Source: Clostridioides sp. ES-S-0054-01 (GTDB lineage Bacteria; Bacillota; Clostridia; Peptostreptococcales; Peptostreptococcaceae). Taken from it: a DNA stretch of 64,000 bases. Below the pieces are notes generated by a model. The model was not told the DNA's origin. It worked only from the letters and a program-made list of their open reading frames with translations, and searched no databases. Positions within the stretch are counted from its first letter, which is position 1. Each line of letters starts with the position of its first letter. Both the position numbers and the translations under genes were made by a program. The stretch covers positions 3,131,001-3,195,000 of the forward strand of contig CP067346.1 of assembly GCA_021561035.1 (NCBI GenBank), given 5' to 3'. Positions 33,251 through 45,629 of the stretch are shown one piece after another.

Positions 33251-35158
33251 CTAATTTTTATATACTACACTCTTAAACTTATTAACAGATACTGCTCCAT
33301 ATATTATGAAAATTATCAAACATATAACTAAACTTAGTATATATATACCAAATAAATTTGCCATCAATAAATCTCCTGCTAATCTCAATGCAAAATAACT
33401 AGATATTGTTGCACTTAACATTGGTAAAGTATAAAATATAGCTACTTCTTTAAGTATAGCTCTATTTATCTCTTTTTCTGTAGTGCCTATTTTTAATAAA
33501 ATCTTGTATTTGTCTTTATCTTCATATGCATCATTATATATTTTCATATATATTATACTTCCAGCTACAATTGCAAATACTAAGAATAAAAACACAAGCA
33601 CTACATATGCAAATTTCATCCATTGACCCTCATTTAGACCTTTATATCCATTCATAATATATCCATTTTTTAAACTTAAATTCTTTTCAATATTGCTGAA
33701 CATTACTTGGCTATCTTCTTCTTGAGACACCTTTGCTCCATAAAAATATACTTGTTGACCCTTATCTCTTAATTTGAAATATGCATTGTCATTTACTACT
33801 ATAATACTTTTATTAAATCCTGTACCTAATACTGGAACTTTTACTCCTCCCTTTGAAATACTATATAACTGTCCATCAAGTTTTATATTAGCTTCTTTTG
33901 TAGCCATTGATACTATCGTTTGAGGACTCTTTAACTCTATTACACTATTTCCTCTAACTAATTTCTCACTATACTCCTTTAATTCTTCACCATTACCATT
34001 TACTTTAAGAATATTACAAAAATCACTATATTTCATTATAGCATCTGTTGTATCATAAGTTTCTTTACTATCTGTTTTTTCTAAAACTGTTAGTTCTGGA
34101 TTTACTGAATATTTTATCTTATTAGTATCTTTTATTATATTCTCTATTTGTTTTTTATTCACTTCGTCTTTATTCATTGAAACTATGCTAACAGTGTATA
34201 TATTTCTCTGCTCTTTTGCATTCTTATATACATAATTCATTGCAACTGAAGCACCAAGAGTGGATATTGTAGTAGTTATAATTATTGCTATTATAGCATA
34301 AGTTTTATAATTTTTATTTAACCTATAATTTATATTGTTTATTGCAATTATATTATTTCCATTGAATAATATTTTTTTATTTTTTATTATAATATCAAAT
34401 ATAACAGGCACAACTGATTTAAATAGACCATAAGTACCTATTATTATTATACCTATAATAGGTATTACACTAGTTATATTTCCAGTTCTTATATTAGTAG
34501 AAAGATAATAACCATATCCTATTACTATAATCGATATCATAGCTAATATATATATACCTATTCCTATCTTTGGTATTTTTTCTTGCTTTTTAGATGTATT
34601 AATTAAATTTATTACACTACTTCTACATATTGTTATAAAGCCTTTTATAGCCATTATTATAAATATAGAAATAAATATTAAAGTTGCATACAGTATAGCT
34701 TCTATGCTAAGCCCATTAGATACCTTTATATCAAATCCAGATAACTTTATTATCACTACTTGAAAAAATCTGGATGTTATTATTCCTATAATTATTCCTG
34801 TTATACAAGAACTTATTCCTATAAGCATATTTTCTACAAAATATATTTTTCCTATAGTATATAAATCCAAACCCATAAAGGACAATATTCCAATTTCTTT
34901 AGACCTATTCTTAAAAAATATATTTGTTGCATACCATATAAAGAAAAATAAAAATACTGATAGTATCATTATCACAGCCACTAACACTGATAGCGTAAAT
35001 CTTTTATTTTCTCCTTGTAATACATTTATAGCATCACCATATCTTAATAACTCAAAATTAATTAACACAACTACTGAAAAAACCATAGATATAAAAAATG
35101 CTAGATACGTTCTTATGTTACTCTTAAAATTATTATAAGCAATCCCAAGTATACTCAC
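33251..35158 (-). CDS. BceB-type ABC transporter permease
   Basis: The 635-residue membrane protein has the ten-segment BceB layout: four N-terminal hydrophobic segments (~18-170), a pair at ~195-245, one at ~285, a large extracytoplasmic domain (~310-500), and three C-terminal segments (~515-630). FKNRSKEIGILSFMGLDLYT (~82-101) is the FtsX coupling helix seen in this family. Such permeases resist peptide antibiotics (bacitracin, nisin and others) and signal to a kinase. No two-component genes are adjacent. It abuts the ATPase gene directly, the start codon following its stop by one base. Confidence 0.85.
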   Translation of the reverse strand: MSILGIAYNNFKSNIRTYLAFFISMVFSVVVLINFELLRYGDAINVLQGENKRFTLSVLVAVIMILSVFLFFFIWYATNIFFKNRSKEIGILSFMGLDLYTIGKIYFVENMLIGISSCITGIIIGIITSRFFQVVIIKLSGFDIKVSNGLSIEAILYATLIFISIFIIMAIKGFITICRSSVINLINTSKKQEKIPKIGIGIYILAMISIIVIGYGYYLSTNIRTGNITSVIPIIGIIIIGTYGLFKSVVPVIFDIIIKNKKILFNGNNIIAINNINYRLNKNYKTYAIIAIIITTTISTLGASVAMNYVYKNAKEQRNIYTVSIVSMNKDEVNKKQIENIIKDTNKIKYSVNPELTVLEKTDSKETYDTTDAIMKYSDFCNILKVNGNGEELKEYSEKLVRGNSVIELKSPQTIVSMATKEANIKLDGQLYSISKGGVKVPVLGTGFNKSIIVVNDNAYFKLRDKGQQVYFYGAKVSQEEDSQVMFSNIEKNLSLKNGYIMNGYKGLNEGQWMKFAYVVLVFLFLVFAIVAGSIIYMKIYNDAYEDKDKYKILLKIGTTEKEINRAILKEVAIFYTLPMLSATISSYFALRLAGDLLMANLFGIYILSLVICLIIFIIYGAVSVNKFKSVVYKN

Positions 35159-35914
35159 TTACATCTCACCTCCCATAGAGGCTAGCATATCCATAATTTT
35201 CCCATAAAATTCTTTTCTACTACTTCCTTTGTTTAATTTACACTTTATATTTCCATCATTTATCATATACACTTCATTTGAATAACTTGCAGTTAATGGG
35301 TCATGTGTAATCATTATAATAGTAGAGTTGTTTTCTCTGTTTATTCTTTCTAATGATTCTAGAAGTTCATACGCTGATTTAGAGTCCAAAGCACCTGTTG
35401 GTTCATCAGCAAATATGACTGCTGGATTTGTAATTAATGACCTAGCTGCTGCACCTCTCTGTTTTTGTCCTCCTGATAGTTGATAAGGATATTTATCTAA
35501 ATGATTTTCTAATCCAAATTTTTTGGCTATAGAAAATACCTTAGATTCTATTTCTTTACTTTTCTTTTTTCCTAGTGCTAGAGGAAGTGCTATATTATCC
35601 ATTAGTTTCATGTTATCTAATAGATTATAGTCTTGAAATATAAATCCTATTTTTTCTCTTCTTAATTTCGAAAGTTCATTATTTTTCACTTTCGATATGT
35701 TGATTCCATCTAGTATTATTTCTCCTGAAGTTTGTTTGTCAAGCGTAGACATCAGATTGAGTAATGTTGTTTTACCTGCACCAGATGGACCCATTATCGA
35801 TATAAAATCACCTTCATTGACTGTAAGAGATATATTTTTTAATACATTTGTTCTAAATCCTTTTATTCCATAATCTTTTGATATATTTTTTATTTTTAAT
35901 ATTTCTTTCGTAAT
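35159..35914 (-). CDS. BceA-type ABC ATP-binding protein, apparent ATT start
   Basis: From the ATT at 35914 the product is 251 residues, starting (M)TKEILKIKNISKDYGIKG, the normal length and N-terminus for BceA-like ATPases. The first in-frame ATG (35794) lies just before Walker A and would drop the essential N-terminal beta strand. GGAGG ends five bases before the ATT; no ATG, GTG or TTG exists in frame between. All catalytic motifs are intact: GPSGAGKTT, FQDYNLL, LSGGQKQRGAAARSL, VIFADEPTGALD, IMITHD. It pairs with the permease that follows. Confidence 0.82.
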   Translation of the reverse strand: MTKEILKIKNISKDYGIKGFRTNVLKNISLTVNEGDFISIMGPSGAGKTTLLNLMSTLDKQTSGEIILDGINISKVKNNELSKLRREKIGFIFQDYNLLDNMKLMDNIALPLALGKKKSKEIESKVFSIAKKFGLENHLDKYPYQLSGGQKQRGAAARSLITNPAVIFADEPTGALDSKSAYELLESLERINRENNSTIIMITHDPLTASYSNEVYMINDGNIKCKLNKGSSRKEFYGKIMDMLASMGGEM

Positions 35915-36095
35915 AATAGCCTCCAGTTGCTAATTTTTTAATATATATTTATTTTAAAGGTTTTATGTAAATAAATCCTTAAGTAAATATTACATTTTAA
36001 CTGCTAGCATTACACTTTTGTAACATAGATAAAAGACTATCATAATCATAATGGGAATGTCTTAAAATAAAAATTTTATTCATCTTTATTTGTAG
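35915..36095. other. Promoter region of the BceAB-like operon
   Basis: No gene. Minus-strand sequence around 36010-36030 has TTAC-AAAAGT-GTAA followed by ATGTAATATTTAC, an inverted half-site pattern that may bind a response regulator acting in trans. Confidence 0.3.
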
Positions 36096-36122
36096 AAAAA
36101 ATAAAAGAGGTTCGTAAGAACC
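36096..36122 (-). terminator. Terminator of the alpha-glucoside operon
   Basis: Minus strand: GGTTC-TTAC-GAACC followed by TCTTTTATTTTTT, about 115 bp after the MFS stop at 36240. Confidence 0.7.
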
Positions 36123-36239
36123 CCCTAATATATGCGATAATTGTTCTGTGAAAAACCAAAAACCACACCTTAACTATATCAGATACAGGTGTTATAAACA
36201 AATGGTATTTCTCTTAGACATTGAAACATTTATAATTTT

Positions 36240-37397
36240 TCACTTTAAAAGTTTCTTTTTTAAACATACTATCAAGCCATAAGCTAAGAATCCAAAAAGG
36301 CTTAATACCATTAATGTATAATTATAACCAATATTAATACTCAAGAATCCAGCAATAGTTGGAATAATTAGAGATGAGCCACCCATAAATATACTTAAAG
36401 CTATTAACTGGCTACTACTTCTAAGTTTTTTAGGTGAAACTTCAAATATTAATGTTTTTGACGTAATTAAAATTAAAGGAGTAGAAAACACTTGAAAAAC
36501 ACATAGTACAATAATTATATTCGAATCACTTGCTAAAGCAAACAATAAAAACTGAACTGTTATCATAATAGCACTTAATTTTAATAAGCTTAAGCTACTA
36601 TATTTCCTTAATAAATAAGAGCCAGCCAAATATGTTGGTATCTCCAATAATGACTGTAAAGACCACTTTAAAGATATTTGAGAATTTGTAGCATTTAAAG
36701 ATATCATTTTATCTATTACAGTACAGTTATTTGCTACCACCATTGAGTATAGCAGAAATAAAATACATACCAGTAAAATATATTGCTTATCTTTTAATAA
36801 TTCAATAATATCTTTATTAGTTACACTTATTTTCTTGTTAATCTTTTCAATATCAGGTAATAATAATATATTTATAATAAGTAATACTACAATGAAACCA
36901 ATAGCTACAGATAATCCAAAATATGAGAACTTAAGAATCAAGTAAGATGCTACCATACTTCCAATAGCCCATCCAATTGACCCAAAAGTCTTAATGAATG
37001 ACAAATAATTATTAAGCCTATCTCCACAACCTATTATCCAAGTATCGTATAAACTACAGCAAGTATTTAATAATCCTCCTGATAAAGCAACAAGTAACAA
37101 ATATATTATAAAAGTTGCAGATTCAGTAGAAAACATAATAACTGATGCAATTCCATAAACTGATAGACTAATTAAAACAATTTTTTTCATTGTTTGATAC
37201 TTATCAGCCAATACTCCAAACAATAATTGAAATAATATATTGGTTATTGCATAACTCGATAATATAATTCCTCTTTCAAATGCTGAGTAACCTAATTTTG
37301 ATAAAAAAGGTGTGAATTTTGTAGATGCAAAGGCAAAAATAATATATGAGAGAAAATAGAATATGATAAATCTAAATTTAATCGCTTTATTAATCAT
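36240..37397 (-). CDS. MFS transporter, oligosaccharide:H+ symporter-like
   Basis: The 385-residue protein has about twelve hydrophobic segments and the MFS_1-like features of the LacY/NupG type: FLSKLGYSAFERGIILSSYA, QLLFGVLADKYQTMKKIVLI (loop 2-3, ~62-81). It ends the GH4/PTS operon, two bases after EIIA. A proton-coupled transporter in a PTS operon is unusual; it might import the same alpha-glucoside unphosphorylated or export excess sugar. Substrate uncertain. Confidence 0.75.
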   Translation of the reverse strand: MINKAIKFRFIIFYFLSYIIFAFASTKFTPFLSKLGYSAFERGIILSSYAITNILFQLLFGVLADKYQTMKKIVLISLSVYGIASVIMFSTESATFIIYLLLVALSGGLLNTCCSLYDTWIIGCGDRLNNYLSFIKTFGSIGWAIGSMVASYLILKFSYFGLSVAIGFIVVLLIINILLLPDIEKINKKISVTNKDIIELLKDKQYILLVCILFLLYSMVVANNCTVIDKMISLNATNSQISLKWSLQSLLEIPTYLAGSYLLRKYSSLSLLKLSAIMITVQFLLFALASDSNIIIVLCVFQVFSTPLILITSKTLIFEVSPKKLRSSSQLIALSIFMGGSSLIIPTIAGFLSINIGYNYTLMVLSLFGFLAYGLIVCLKKKLLK

Positions 37398-37399
37398 AA

Positions 37400-37867
37400 T
37401 TAATCAAAGCTGATAACTTTAATACCACTACTTCCCTCATGATTTAAGTTTGAAAGATGATATTTTACCTTATTAGGATTTTCTATAATGACTAAAGGAA
37501 TATATAAAGTATTTTCAAGTAACTTGTTATCGATTTCTACTAATTTTTCACCCATATTAACTTCTTGACCTTGTTTAATTTCTAGTTTAAATTTTTCTGT
37601 TTTTATCGTTGCACTATCTAATCCAATATGAATAAGAATTTGAACATCATTTTTCAATTTAATTCCTATAGCATGGTTAGTTTGAGCAATAAAATTTATT
37701 ATTCCTCTAGTGGGTGATTTAAGAACATTATCCTTTGCTATCATAGCAAATCCATCCCCCATTACCTTAGTTGAAAATACTTTATCAGGAATTTCTTCAA
37801 GATTAATTATTTTTCCATCAATATAGGAATTAATTGTAATTGCTTCTTTTTTTCTTTTAAAGAACAT
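37400..37867 (-). CDS. PTS glucose-family EIIA component
   Basis: From the ATG at 37867 (GAGGAG 8 bases before) the protein has 155 residues; a GTG three codons upstream overlaps the ribosome site. Both conserved histidines are present in QTNHAIGI (~78) and ILIHIGLDSA (~93). It is the phosphoryl donor for the EIICB in this operon, which lacks a fused EIIA. The C-terminal part (after ~120) is divergent from standard Crr proteins. Confidence 0.85.
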   Translation of the reverse strand: MFFKRKKEAITINSYIDGKIINLEEIPDKVFSTKVMGDGFAMIAKDNVLKSPTRGIINFIAQTNHAIGIKLKNDVQILIHIGLDSATIKTEKFKLEIKQGQEVNMGEKLVEIDNKLLENTLYIPLVIIENPNKVKYHLSNLNHEGSSGIKVISFD

Positions 37868-37880
37868 TATAAACACTCCT

Positions 37881-38369
37881 CTACATAATTAACTTTATTC
37901 TGATTATCATTACAAATAACGATATTGAACATACTGCAACTGAGGAAAAAAGAGCTTTATAGCTCTTTCCCCATTGTAGTTCTTTAATACTGCTTATGAT
38001 TTGTTTAATTCCAACAAATTTATAAACATAGGTAAACATGATAACAATAGTTATTGTGTAAATTTGGAATACCTGCCCTAATAAGACTAAATAGAAAGCA
38101 ATCATGTTTTCTTTTATATCTTTATTCTTTTTTATATTATAAATAACATATGCACTGTATACTGCACTAAAGTTAGAGACTAAATTTAAACTTGCATTAA
38201 CATCATTATTTAAAAGTTGTGAAAATGAAACATTTGTAAATAATGATGTCAATTCTAAATACACTATATATAGAACAGGCAATATTAGAAAATAACCCAT
38301 TATCACTGAAAGAAATATATTTTCATCTTTTAATACTACTGTGATATTTTTTATTTTATTTGTTATCAT
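37881..38369 (-). CDS. Membrane protein of unknown function in the alpha-glucoside operon
   Basis: From the ATG at 38369 (AAGGAG 9 bases before) the product is 162 residues; a farther start inside the GH4 gene is unlikely. It has four hydrophobic segments (~20-45, ~52-75, ~88-112, ~135-158) and no recognised motif. It is inserted between the GH4 glycosidase (13-bp gap) and EIIA (13-bp gap), so it is co-expressed. Possible roles are a transporter accessory or immunity-like membrane factor; nothing is shown. Confidence 0.65.
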   Translation of the reverse strand: MITNKIKNITVVLKDENIFLSVIMGYFLILPVLYIVYLELTSLFTNVSFSQLLNNDVNASLNLVSNFSAVYSAYVIYNIKKNKDIKENMIAFYLVLLGQVFQIYTITIVIMFTYVYKFVGIKQIISSIKELQWGKSYKALFSSVAVCSISLFVMIIRIKLIM

Positions 38370-38382
38370 GTTTTTATTCTCC

Positions 38383-41293
<2,911 letters not shown>

Positions 41294-41350
41294 ATAAATT
41301 ACTCCCCCCTTATATTTTTATTTTATCCTTGGCCTTAGACATCTATTATT

Positions 41351-41362
41351 TTAACATGTTAA
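41351..41362 (-). promoter_or_regulatory. Perfect 12-bp palindrome, candidate RpiR operator
   Basis: TTAACATGTTAA in the leader of the alpha-glucoside PTS gene, flanked by TTATT and TAATAA that extend partial symmetry. The RpiR-family gene immediately upstream is the likely binder. Confidence 0.45.
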
Positions 41363-41460
41363 TAAATATATACAATCTTTAGACTGTATTTGGAGATTAT
41401 TCACAATCAAATAAGTTTTTGCACATTTTTATGTTCAAATTTTCATAAAAAAAAGAATGA

Positions 41461-42246
41461 CTACAATTTGCAATCAATCCCTTCTGTAATCATTCTATGC
41501 CTTTTATAAATACTATATTTAATAAATAGTAACTCAATCAATATAAAATATAACATTGTTAGTTTATAACTAGGGTGCATTTGTAAAAATGAGATATTAG
41601 TAGCTGAAATATAAATTGATTCATCACTTAAATCAGTTAAGGTATTATTTTTAAACTCTGTAATTGAAATTATTTTAGTTCCTATTAATTTTAATCTTCT
41701 AGCAATATTAAGCGTATTCTCATTCTCGCCACTTAGGGATATAATAATCATGACATCGTTTTTACTAACAATATTGTAAAAAGAATCGTCAAATGTTCTT
41801 CCCTCAAAATCATATATTATTTCTTGACATGATAAAAACATTCTCTTTATCTGTTTTGCAACCACATTTTGAATATCACCTGAACCATAAGCGTATATTG
41901 TTCTTGATTCATAAAGAAGTTTACACAATGCATCATAATCTTTATTTTTTTGATCTTCAACATACTTAATTATTGAATTACACGCAATATCAAATGACTG
42001 ATTTTCTATGACATGAACCTTTTCTGATTCCCAGCTTAATAATACTTTAAATTCACTGAAACCTTTTAAATCTAATTTTTTAACAAATCTTGTAATAGTT
42101 GCACGAGACACATTACATTTCATAGCAAGTTCATTTATTGACATCTTACTACAATGTTTTTTATTTGCAGTTATATATTTCCATATTAATAAATCTGTCT
42201 CATTCAATTTATTATAATTTAAAAAAATCATTTCTTCTAATCTCAT
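41461..42246 (-). CDS. RpiR-family regulator (GlvR-like)
   Basis: The 261-residue protein has an N-terminal HTH (~15-80: LIWKYITANKKHCSKMSINE, LAMKCNVSRATITRFVKKLD) and a SIS domain (~105-230; IYAYGSGDIQNVVAKQIKRM, MIIISLSGENENTL). It precedes the alpha-glucoside PTS operon, same strand, and probably responds to a phosphorylated alpha-glucoside or glucose-6-P. Activator in B. subtilis GlvR; sign here unknown. Confidence 0.85.
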   Translation of the reverse strand: MRLEEMIFLNYNKLNETDLLIWKYITANKKHCSKMSINELAMKCNVSRATITRFVKKLDLKGFSEFKVLLSWESEKVHVIENQSFDIACNSIIKYVEDQKNKDYDALCKLLYESRTIYAYGSGDIQNVVAKQIKRMFLSCQEIIYDFEGRTFDDSFYNIVSKNDVMIIISLSGENENTLNIARRLKLIGTKIISITEFKNNTLTDLSDESIYISATNISFLQMHPSYKLTMLYFILIELLFIKYSIYKRHRMITEGIDCKL

Positions 42247-42412
42247 AAACTATTACCTCCTCCAAGTAAAAACCGTCATAAGTATTATAACAATATTCAA
42301 CATTAAATTACAGCATATTCTTATATTTCATATTCAACCCATAAAATTTATTATAAGAAATACTGGCTTAGTTGGTAGTTTTTTAAGTGTTACCCTTATC
42401 AATGACAGTTGA

Positions 42413-42462
42413 AAAAAGAATAGGCTAATTTAAAAAATGTATTTTTTGATTCTGTTCTTTTA
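42413..42462 (-). terminator. Terminator of the S41 peptidase gene
   Basis: AAAAGAA...AAAAAATgtATTTTTT...TTCTTTT forms nested stems directly after the peptidase stop at 42464; both flanks are A/T runs. Confidence 0.5.
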
Positions 42463-42463
42463 T

Positions 42464-43663
42464 CTAATAGTTGATATTTTCAAGTTCTAGTACCTTTTTT
42501 ATACAATTATCATCTTTAAAATTTTTGGTTCTTTTACAATCTTTTACTTTAAATTCTGGAATGGTTTTAAATTTTTCATCGCAGATTCCGTTCTTATTTA
42601 AATACATACAACTTGCCATTCTAACTATCAGACCACTATTTTTTAGATTAAACAACACGGGGTCTATACAACCTCCATCTCCGCCAGTGGTTTCACCCAC
42701 TAAAGTTGCCAATTTAATTTCTTTACAAAACATTGCAAACGACTCTGATGATGAATATACTTTTTTATCGATAAGTACGTATATATTCCCTTTAAATTTT
42801 AAATCATTTGTAGATTTTATAGCATAAGAAGTATCCTCAAAACTATTAAAGCCTTTTATAATTTCTTTAGGTGCATTTTCCTTTACATTTATTGGTAAAT
42901 TTTCTATAGGATTTAATTTTATATTTCTTGCATTGGTATATTTTTTTACTATTTCGTTATTATTTCTATAAATTCTATAGCCATTTATTTTAACATCATT
43001 TTTTATGAGTTTAGATACAATTCCTTGCCAATACCTATCACTTCCACCTAAATTCCCTCTTACATCAATAATTAAGGCTTTATGTTTTTCTAAACTGTTA
43101 ATATAATCTCCAACTACTTTTAAATCATTCTCTAAAGACTCCTTCTTTGCTGACATTGATGGTAAATACATATATCCAATCTTACCATTAACAGCATCCT
43201 TTAAAATTAATTCTTTTTTTACAAGAATCTCATTTGGCATTTTTATTTTAGGATTTATAGAGTCATATCTATCTACAACTTTTTTATCATTAAGAAAATC
43301 ATACCAGTCATTATTAGAGTATGATTTCTTAAAAAGTTCATATCGTTTCTTATTATCTATTAATTCTGTATGTTTATTATTTAAATCAGATAATATAGAT
43401 GACAATTCTTCTATAAATTCTTCATCATTTTCAGTACTTTTTATTCTTTTTGTATATTTATCCTTATTTTCTAACCAATCAATATTATTAAGCGTTTTAT
43501 TTACATCTAGATATGGATATCCTGTTTTTATAACATTATATACATAATTAAAATCCTCTACCTTTTCCTCTTCAGATAACTGATTCTTTTGAGAGTAAGT
43601 AGAATTACCTAATAAGATTGTAAATGCTAAAATAATTACTAAAAATAATACTTTCTTTTTCAT
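42464..43663 (-). CDS. Secreted/membrane S41-family serine peptidase
   Basis: The ATG at 43663 begins MKKKVLFLVIILAFTILLGN, a signal peptide or anchor; a TTG seven codons earlier has no ribosome site. About 399 residues. The C-terminal-processing-peptidase core (~150-370) shows IGYMYLPS, ALIIDVRGNLGGSDRYW (~197-213), the nucleophile in VYSSSESFAMFCKE (~300) and VGETTGGDGGCIDP (~322). No PDZ domain is evident between. It acts outside the cytoplasmic membrane on an unknown protein substrate. Monocistronic. Confidence 0.82.
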   Translation of the reverse strand: MKKKVLFLVIILAFTILLGNSTYSQKNQLSEEEKVEDFNYVYNVIKTGYPYLDVNKTLNNIDWLENKDKYTKRIKSTENDEEFIEELSSILSDLNNKHTELIDNKKRYELFKKSYSNNDWYDFLNDKKVVDRYDSINPKIKMPNEILVKKELILKDAVNGKIGYMYLPSMSAKKESLENDLKVVGDYINSLEKHKALIIDVRGNLGGSDRYWQGIVSKLIKNDVKINGYRIYRNNNEIVKKYTNARNIKLNPIENLPINVKENAPKEIIKGFNSFEDTSYAIKSTNDLKFKGNIYVLIDKKVYSSSESFAMFCKEIKLATLVGETTGGDGGCIDPVLFNLKNSGLIVRMASCMYLNKNGICDEKFKTIPEFKVKDCKRTKNFKDDNCIKKVLELENINY

Positions 43664-44033
43664 ATAATTCCCATCAACTTTCAAATTCTATATTTTAATA
43701 CATTGTATCATTATTTTATTATCACCTAAACAATTAAAAGAAATTCCTGAAGATATATTCCACGATTACTCTCTTTAAAAAATTTTTATTTGTATTTTCA
43801 AAATTATTTCATGAAAGTTATAAAATAACAATCATATTCAAAAATCTATTTTACTGCCATATCCTGAAAGTAAATTCTTATCAGTGATATGCTAAAAAAG
43901 ATATGCTAAAAAACTTATCCATTATAATGGCTTAAATCGGGATACTTTACTGATTTTTTGGTTCTTAGTTGAGAAAGATATTTATAACTAAAAATATTGA
44001 TAACTATAGAAATGATTATTTTTGATGGAAATT
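43664..44033. other. Intergenic region, nothing recognised
   Basis: AT-rich, with an imperfect local duplication (GATATGCTAAAAAA, about 43888-43915). The promoter of the S41 gene should be here. No gene seen. Confidence 0.4.
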
Positions 44034-44074
44034 TTAAGGATATAAACTAATTGCACTTAAGTCTATATCCTTAA
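44034..44074 (-). terminator. Terminator downstream of xylA
   Basis: TTAAGGATATA pairs perfectly with TATATCCTTAA over 11 bp around a 19-base loop, about 110 bp after the xylA stop. The minus-strand tail AATTTCC is weak. Confidence 0.5.
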
Positions 44075-44186
44075 TTTATCATGATTATGAGAATTTTTAC
44101 AAACACTTATCTTTTTCTGTTTTAGAATAAAAACAAGAACATATCCTGTTATTTTATTCAAACATCCAAGTTTAATTACTACACAA

Positions 44187-45524
44187 TTACTTATTAGAAA
44201 TTGTATCTACTTCATATATATATCTGTTAAGTATAGCTTCTAACATTTCTTGTCTTCCAGACTTATTCTTTATAACTGGCATTTTCAGTGCATAAGATTC
44301 TAACTCTTTAAATCCAACCTTACCATCTACTATATCTTTACCTATACCCTCACTAAAGCTTGCATATCTTTCTTTAGTAAAGTTTTCAAATACCTCATCT
44401 TCTAATAATTTATGAGCTATTAATAATCCTTTTGCAAATGTATCCATCCCTGCAATATAAGCTAGGAATAAGTCTTCTACCTCAAAAGATGCTCTTCTTA
44501 CTTTAGAGTCAAAATTAAATCCTCCCGGAGCTATTCCACCTTGCTTTAACACTTCATACATTGCAAGTGTTGCATCATATATATTTGTTGGGAATTGGTC
44601 TGTATCCCATCCTAATAATAGGTCTCCTTGATTTGCATCTATACTCCCTAAAACATTGTTTATTCTAGCTATATTTAATTCATGTTGGAAAGTATGACCT
44701 GCAAGTGTTGCATGGTTTGCTTCTATATTCATTTTGAAGTATTTATCTAGATTATACTTTCTTAAAAATCCTAAAACAGTAGCAGTATCAAAATCATATT
44801 GGTGTTTAGTAGGCTCTTTTGGTTTAGGCTCTATTAAGAATTGTCCGGTAAATCCTATTTCCTTAGCATAATCTACAGCCATTTGTAAGAATCTTGCAAA
44901 GTTATCCATTTCAAGTTCTGTATTAGTGTTAAGTAAAGTTTCATAACCTTCTCTTCCACCCCAGAATACAAAGTTTTCTCCTCCTAAATACTTAGTTACT
45001 TCCATAGCTTTCTTAACTTGAGCTGCTGCATATGCATAAACATCTGCATTACATGTTGTAGATGCACCATGAACAAATCTTGGATTTCCAAACATATTAG
45101 CAGTTCCCCATAATAATTTTATTCCTGTTTCTCCCATTTTAACTTTTATGTACTCAACTATTTCATCTAGTATCTTATTTGTTTCTTCTAAATCTCTTCC
45201 TTCTGGAGCTATATCTCTGTCGTGAAAACAGAAATACTCAATTCCCATTTTAGACATAAATTCAAATCCTGCGTCAACTTTAATCTTTGCTATTTCAATT
45301 GGGTCTGTCATATTGTTCCAAGGTCTCTCTACTGTGCCTACTCCAAATGGGTCATTACCCTCTCCACATAAAGTATGCCAATAACTCATTGCAAATCTTA
45401 AATGTTCTTTCATAGTCTTATTACCTACTACTTGTTCAGGATTGTAGTATCTAAATGCTAACTCATTGTTAGATTTTACTCCTTCAAATTTTATCTGTCC
45501 TATTCCTTTAAATATTTCACTCAT
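44187..45524 (-). CDS. xylA: Xylose isomerase
   Basis: The start chosen is the ATG at 45524 (GGGAGG seven bases before), giving 445 residues. Catalytic and metal residues are visible: [12 protein letters not shown] (~101-112, His), [30 protein letters not shown] (~231-248, Glu/metal), [15 protein letters not shown] (~263-277), [20 protein letters not shown] (~295). Class II xylose isomerase. It converts D-xylose to D-xylulose for XylB, encoded just upstream. It is the last gene of xylBA, repressed by the divergent XylR. Confidence 0.97.
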   Translation of the reverse strand: MSEIFKGIGQIKFEGVKSNNELAFRYYNPEQVVGNKTMKEHLRFAMSYWHTLCGEGNDPFGVGTVERPWNNMTDPIEIAKIKVDAGFEFMSKMGIEYFCFHDRDIAPEGRDLEETNKILDEIVEYIKVKMGETGIKLLWGTANMFGNPRFVHGASTTCNADVYAYAAAQVKKAMEVTKYLGGENFVFWGGREGYETLLNTNTELEMDNFARFLQMAVDYAKEIGFTGQFLIEPKPKEPTKHQYDFDTATVLGFLRKYNLDKYFKMNIEANHATLAGHTFQHELNIARINNVLGSIDANQGDLLLGWDTDQFPTNIYDATLAMYEVLKQGGIAPGGFNFDSKVRRASFEVEDLFLAYIAGMDTFAKGLLIAHKLLEDEVFENFTKERYASFSEGIGKDIVDGKVGFKELESYALKMPVIKNKSGRQEMLEAILNRYIYEVDTISNK

Positions 45525-45629
45525 TTTATATCCTCCCAATATTTTATAAATATAATCTACATAATATGTTTTCTTAATTTAAAACTATTTTCTATCGTTA
45601 TTTTTATTTTCATTTTTAAGCTATTTTAG

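Noticed and set aside
42464-43663. S41 peptidase as a classical CtpA with PDZ domain
   Set aside because: No PDZ-like segment could be recognised between the N-terminal region and the catalytic core.
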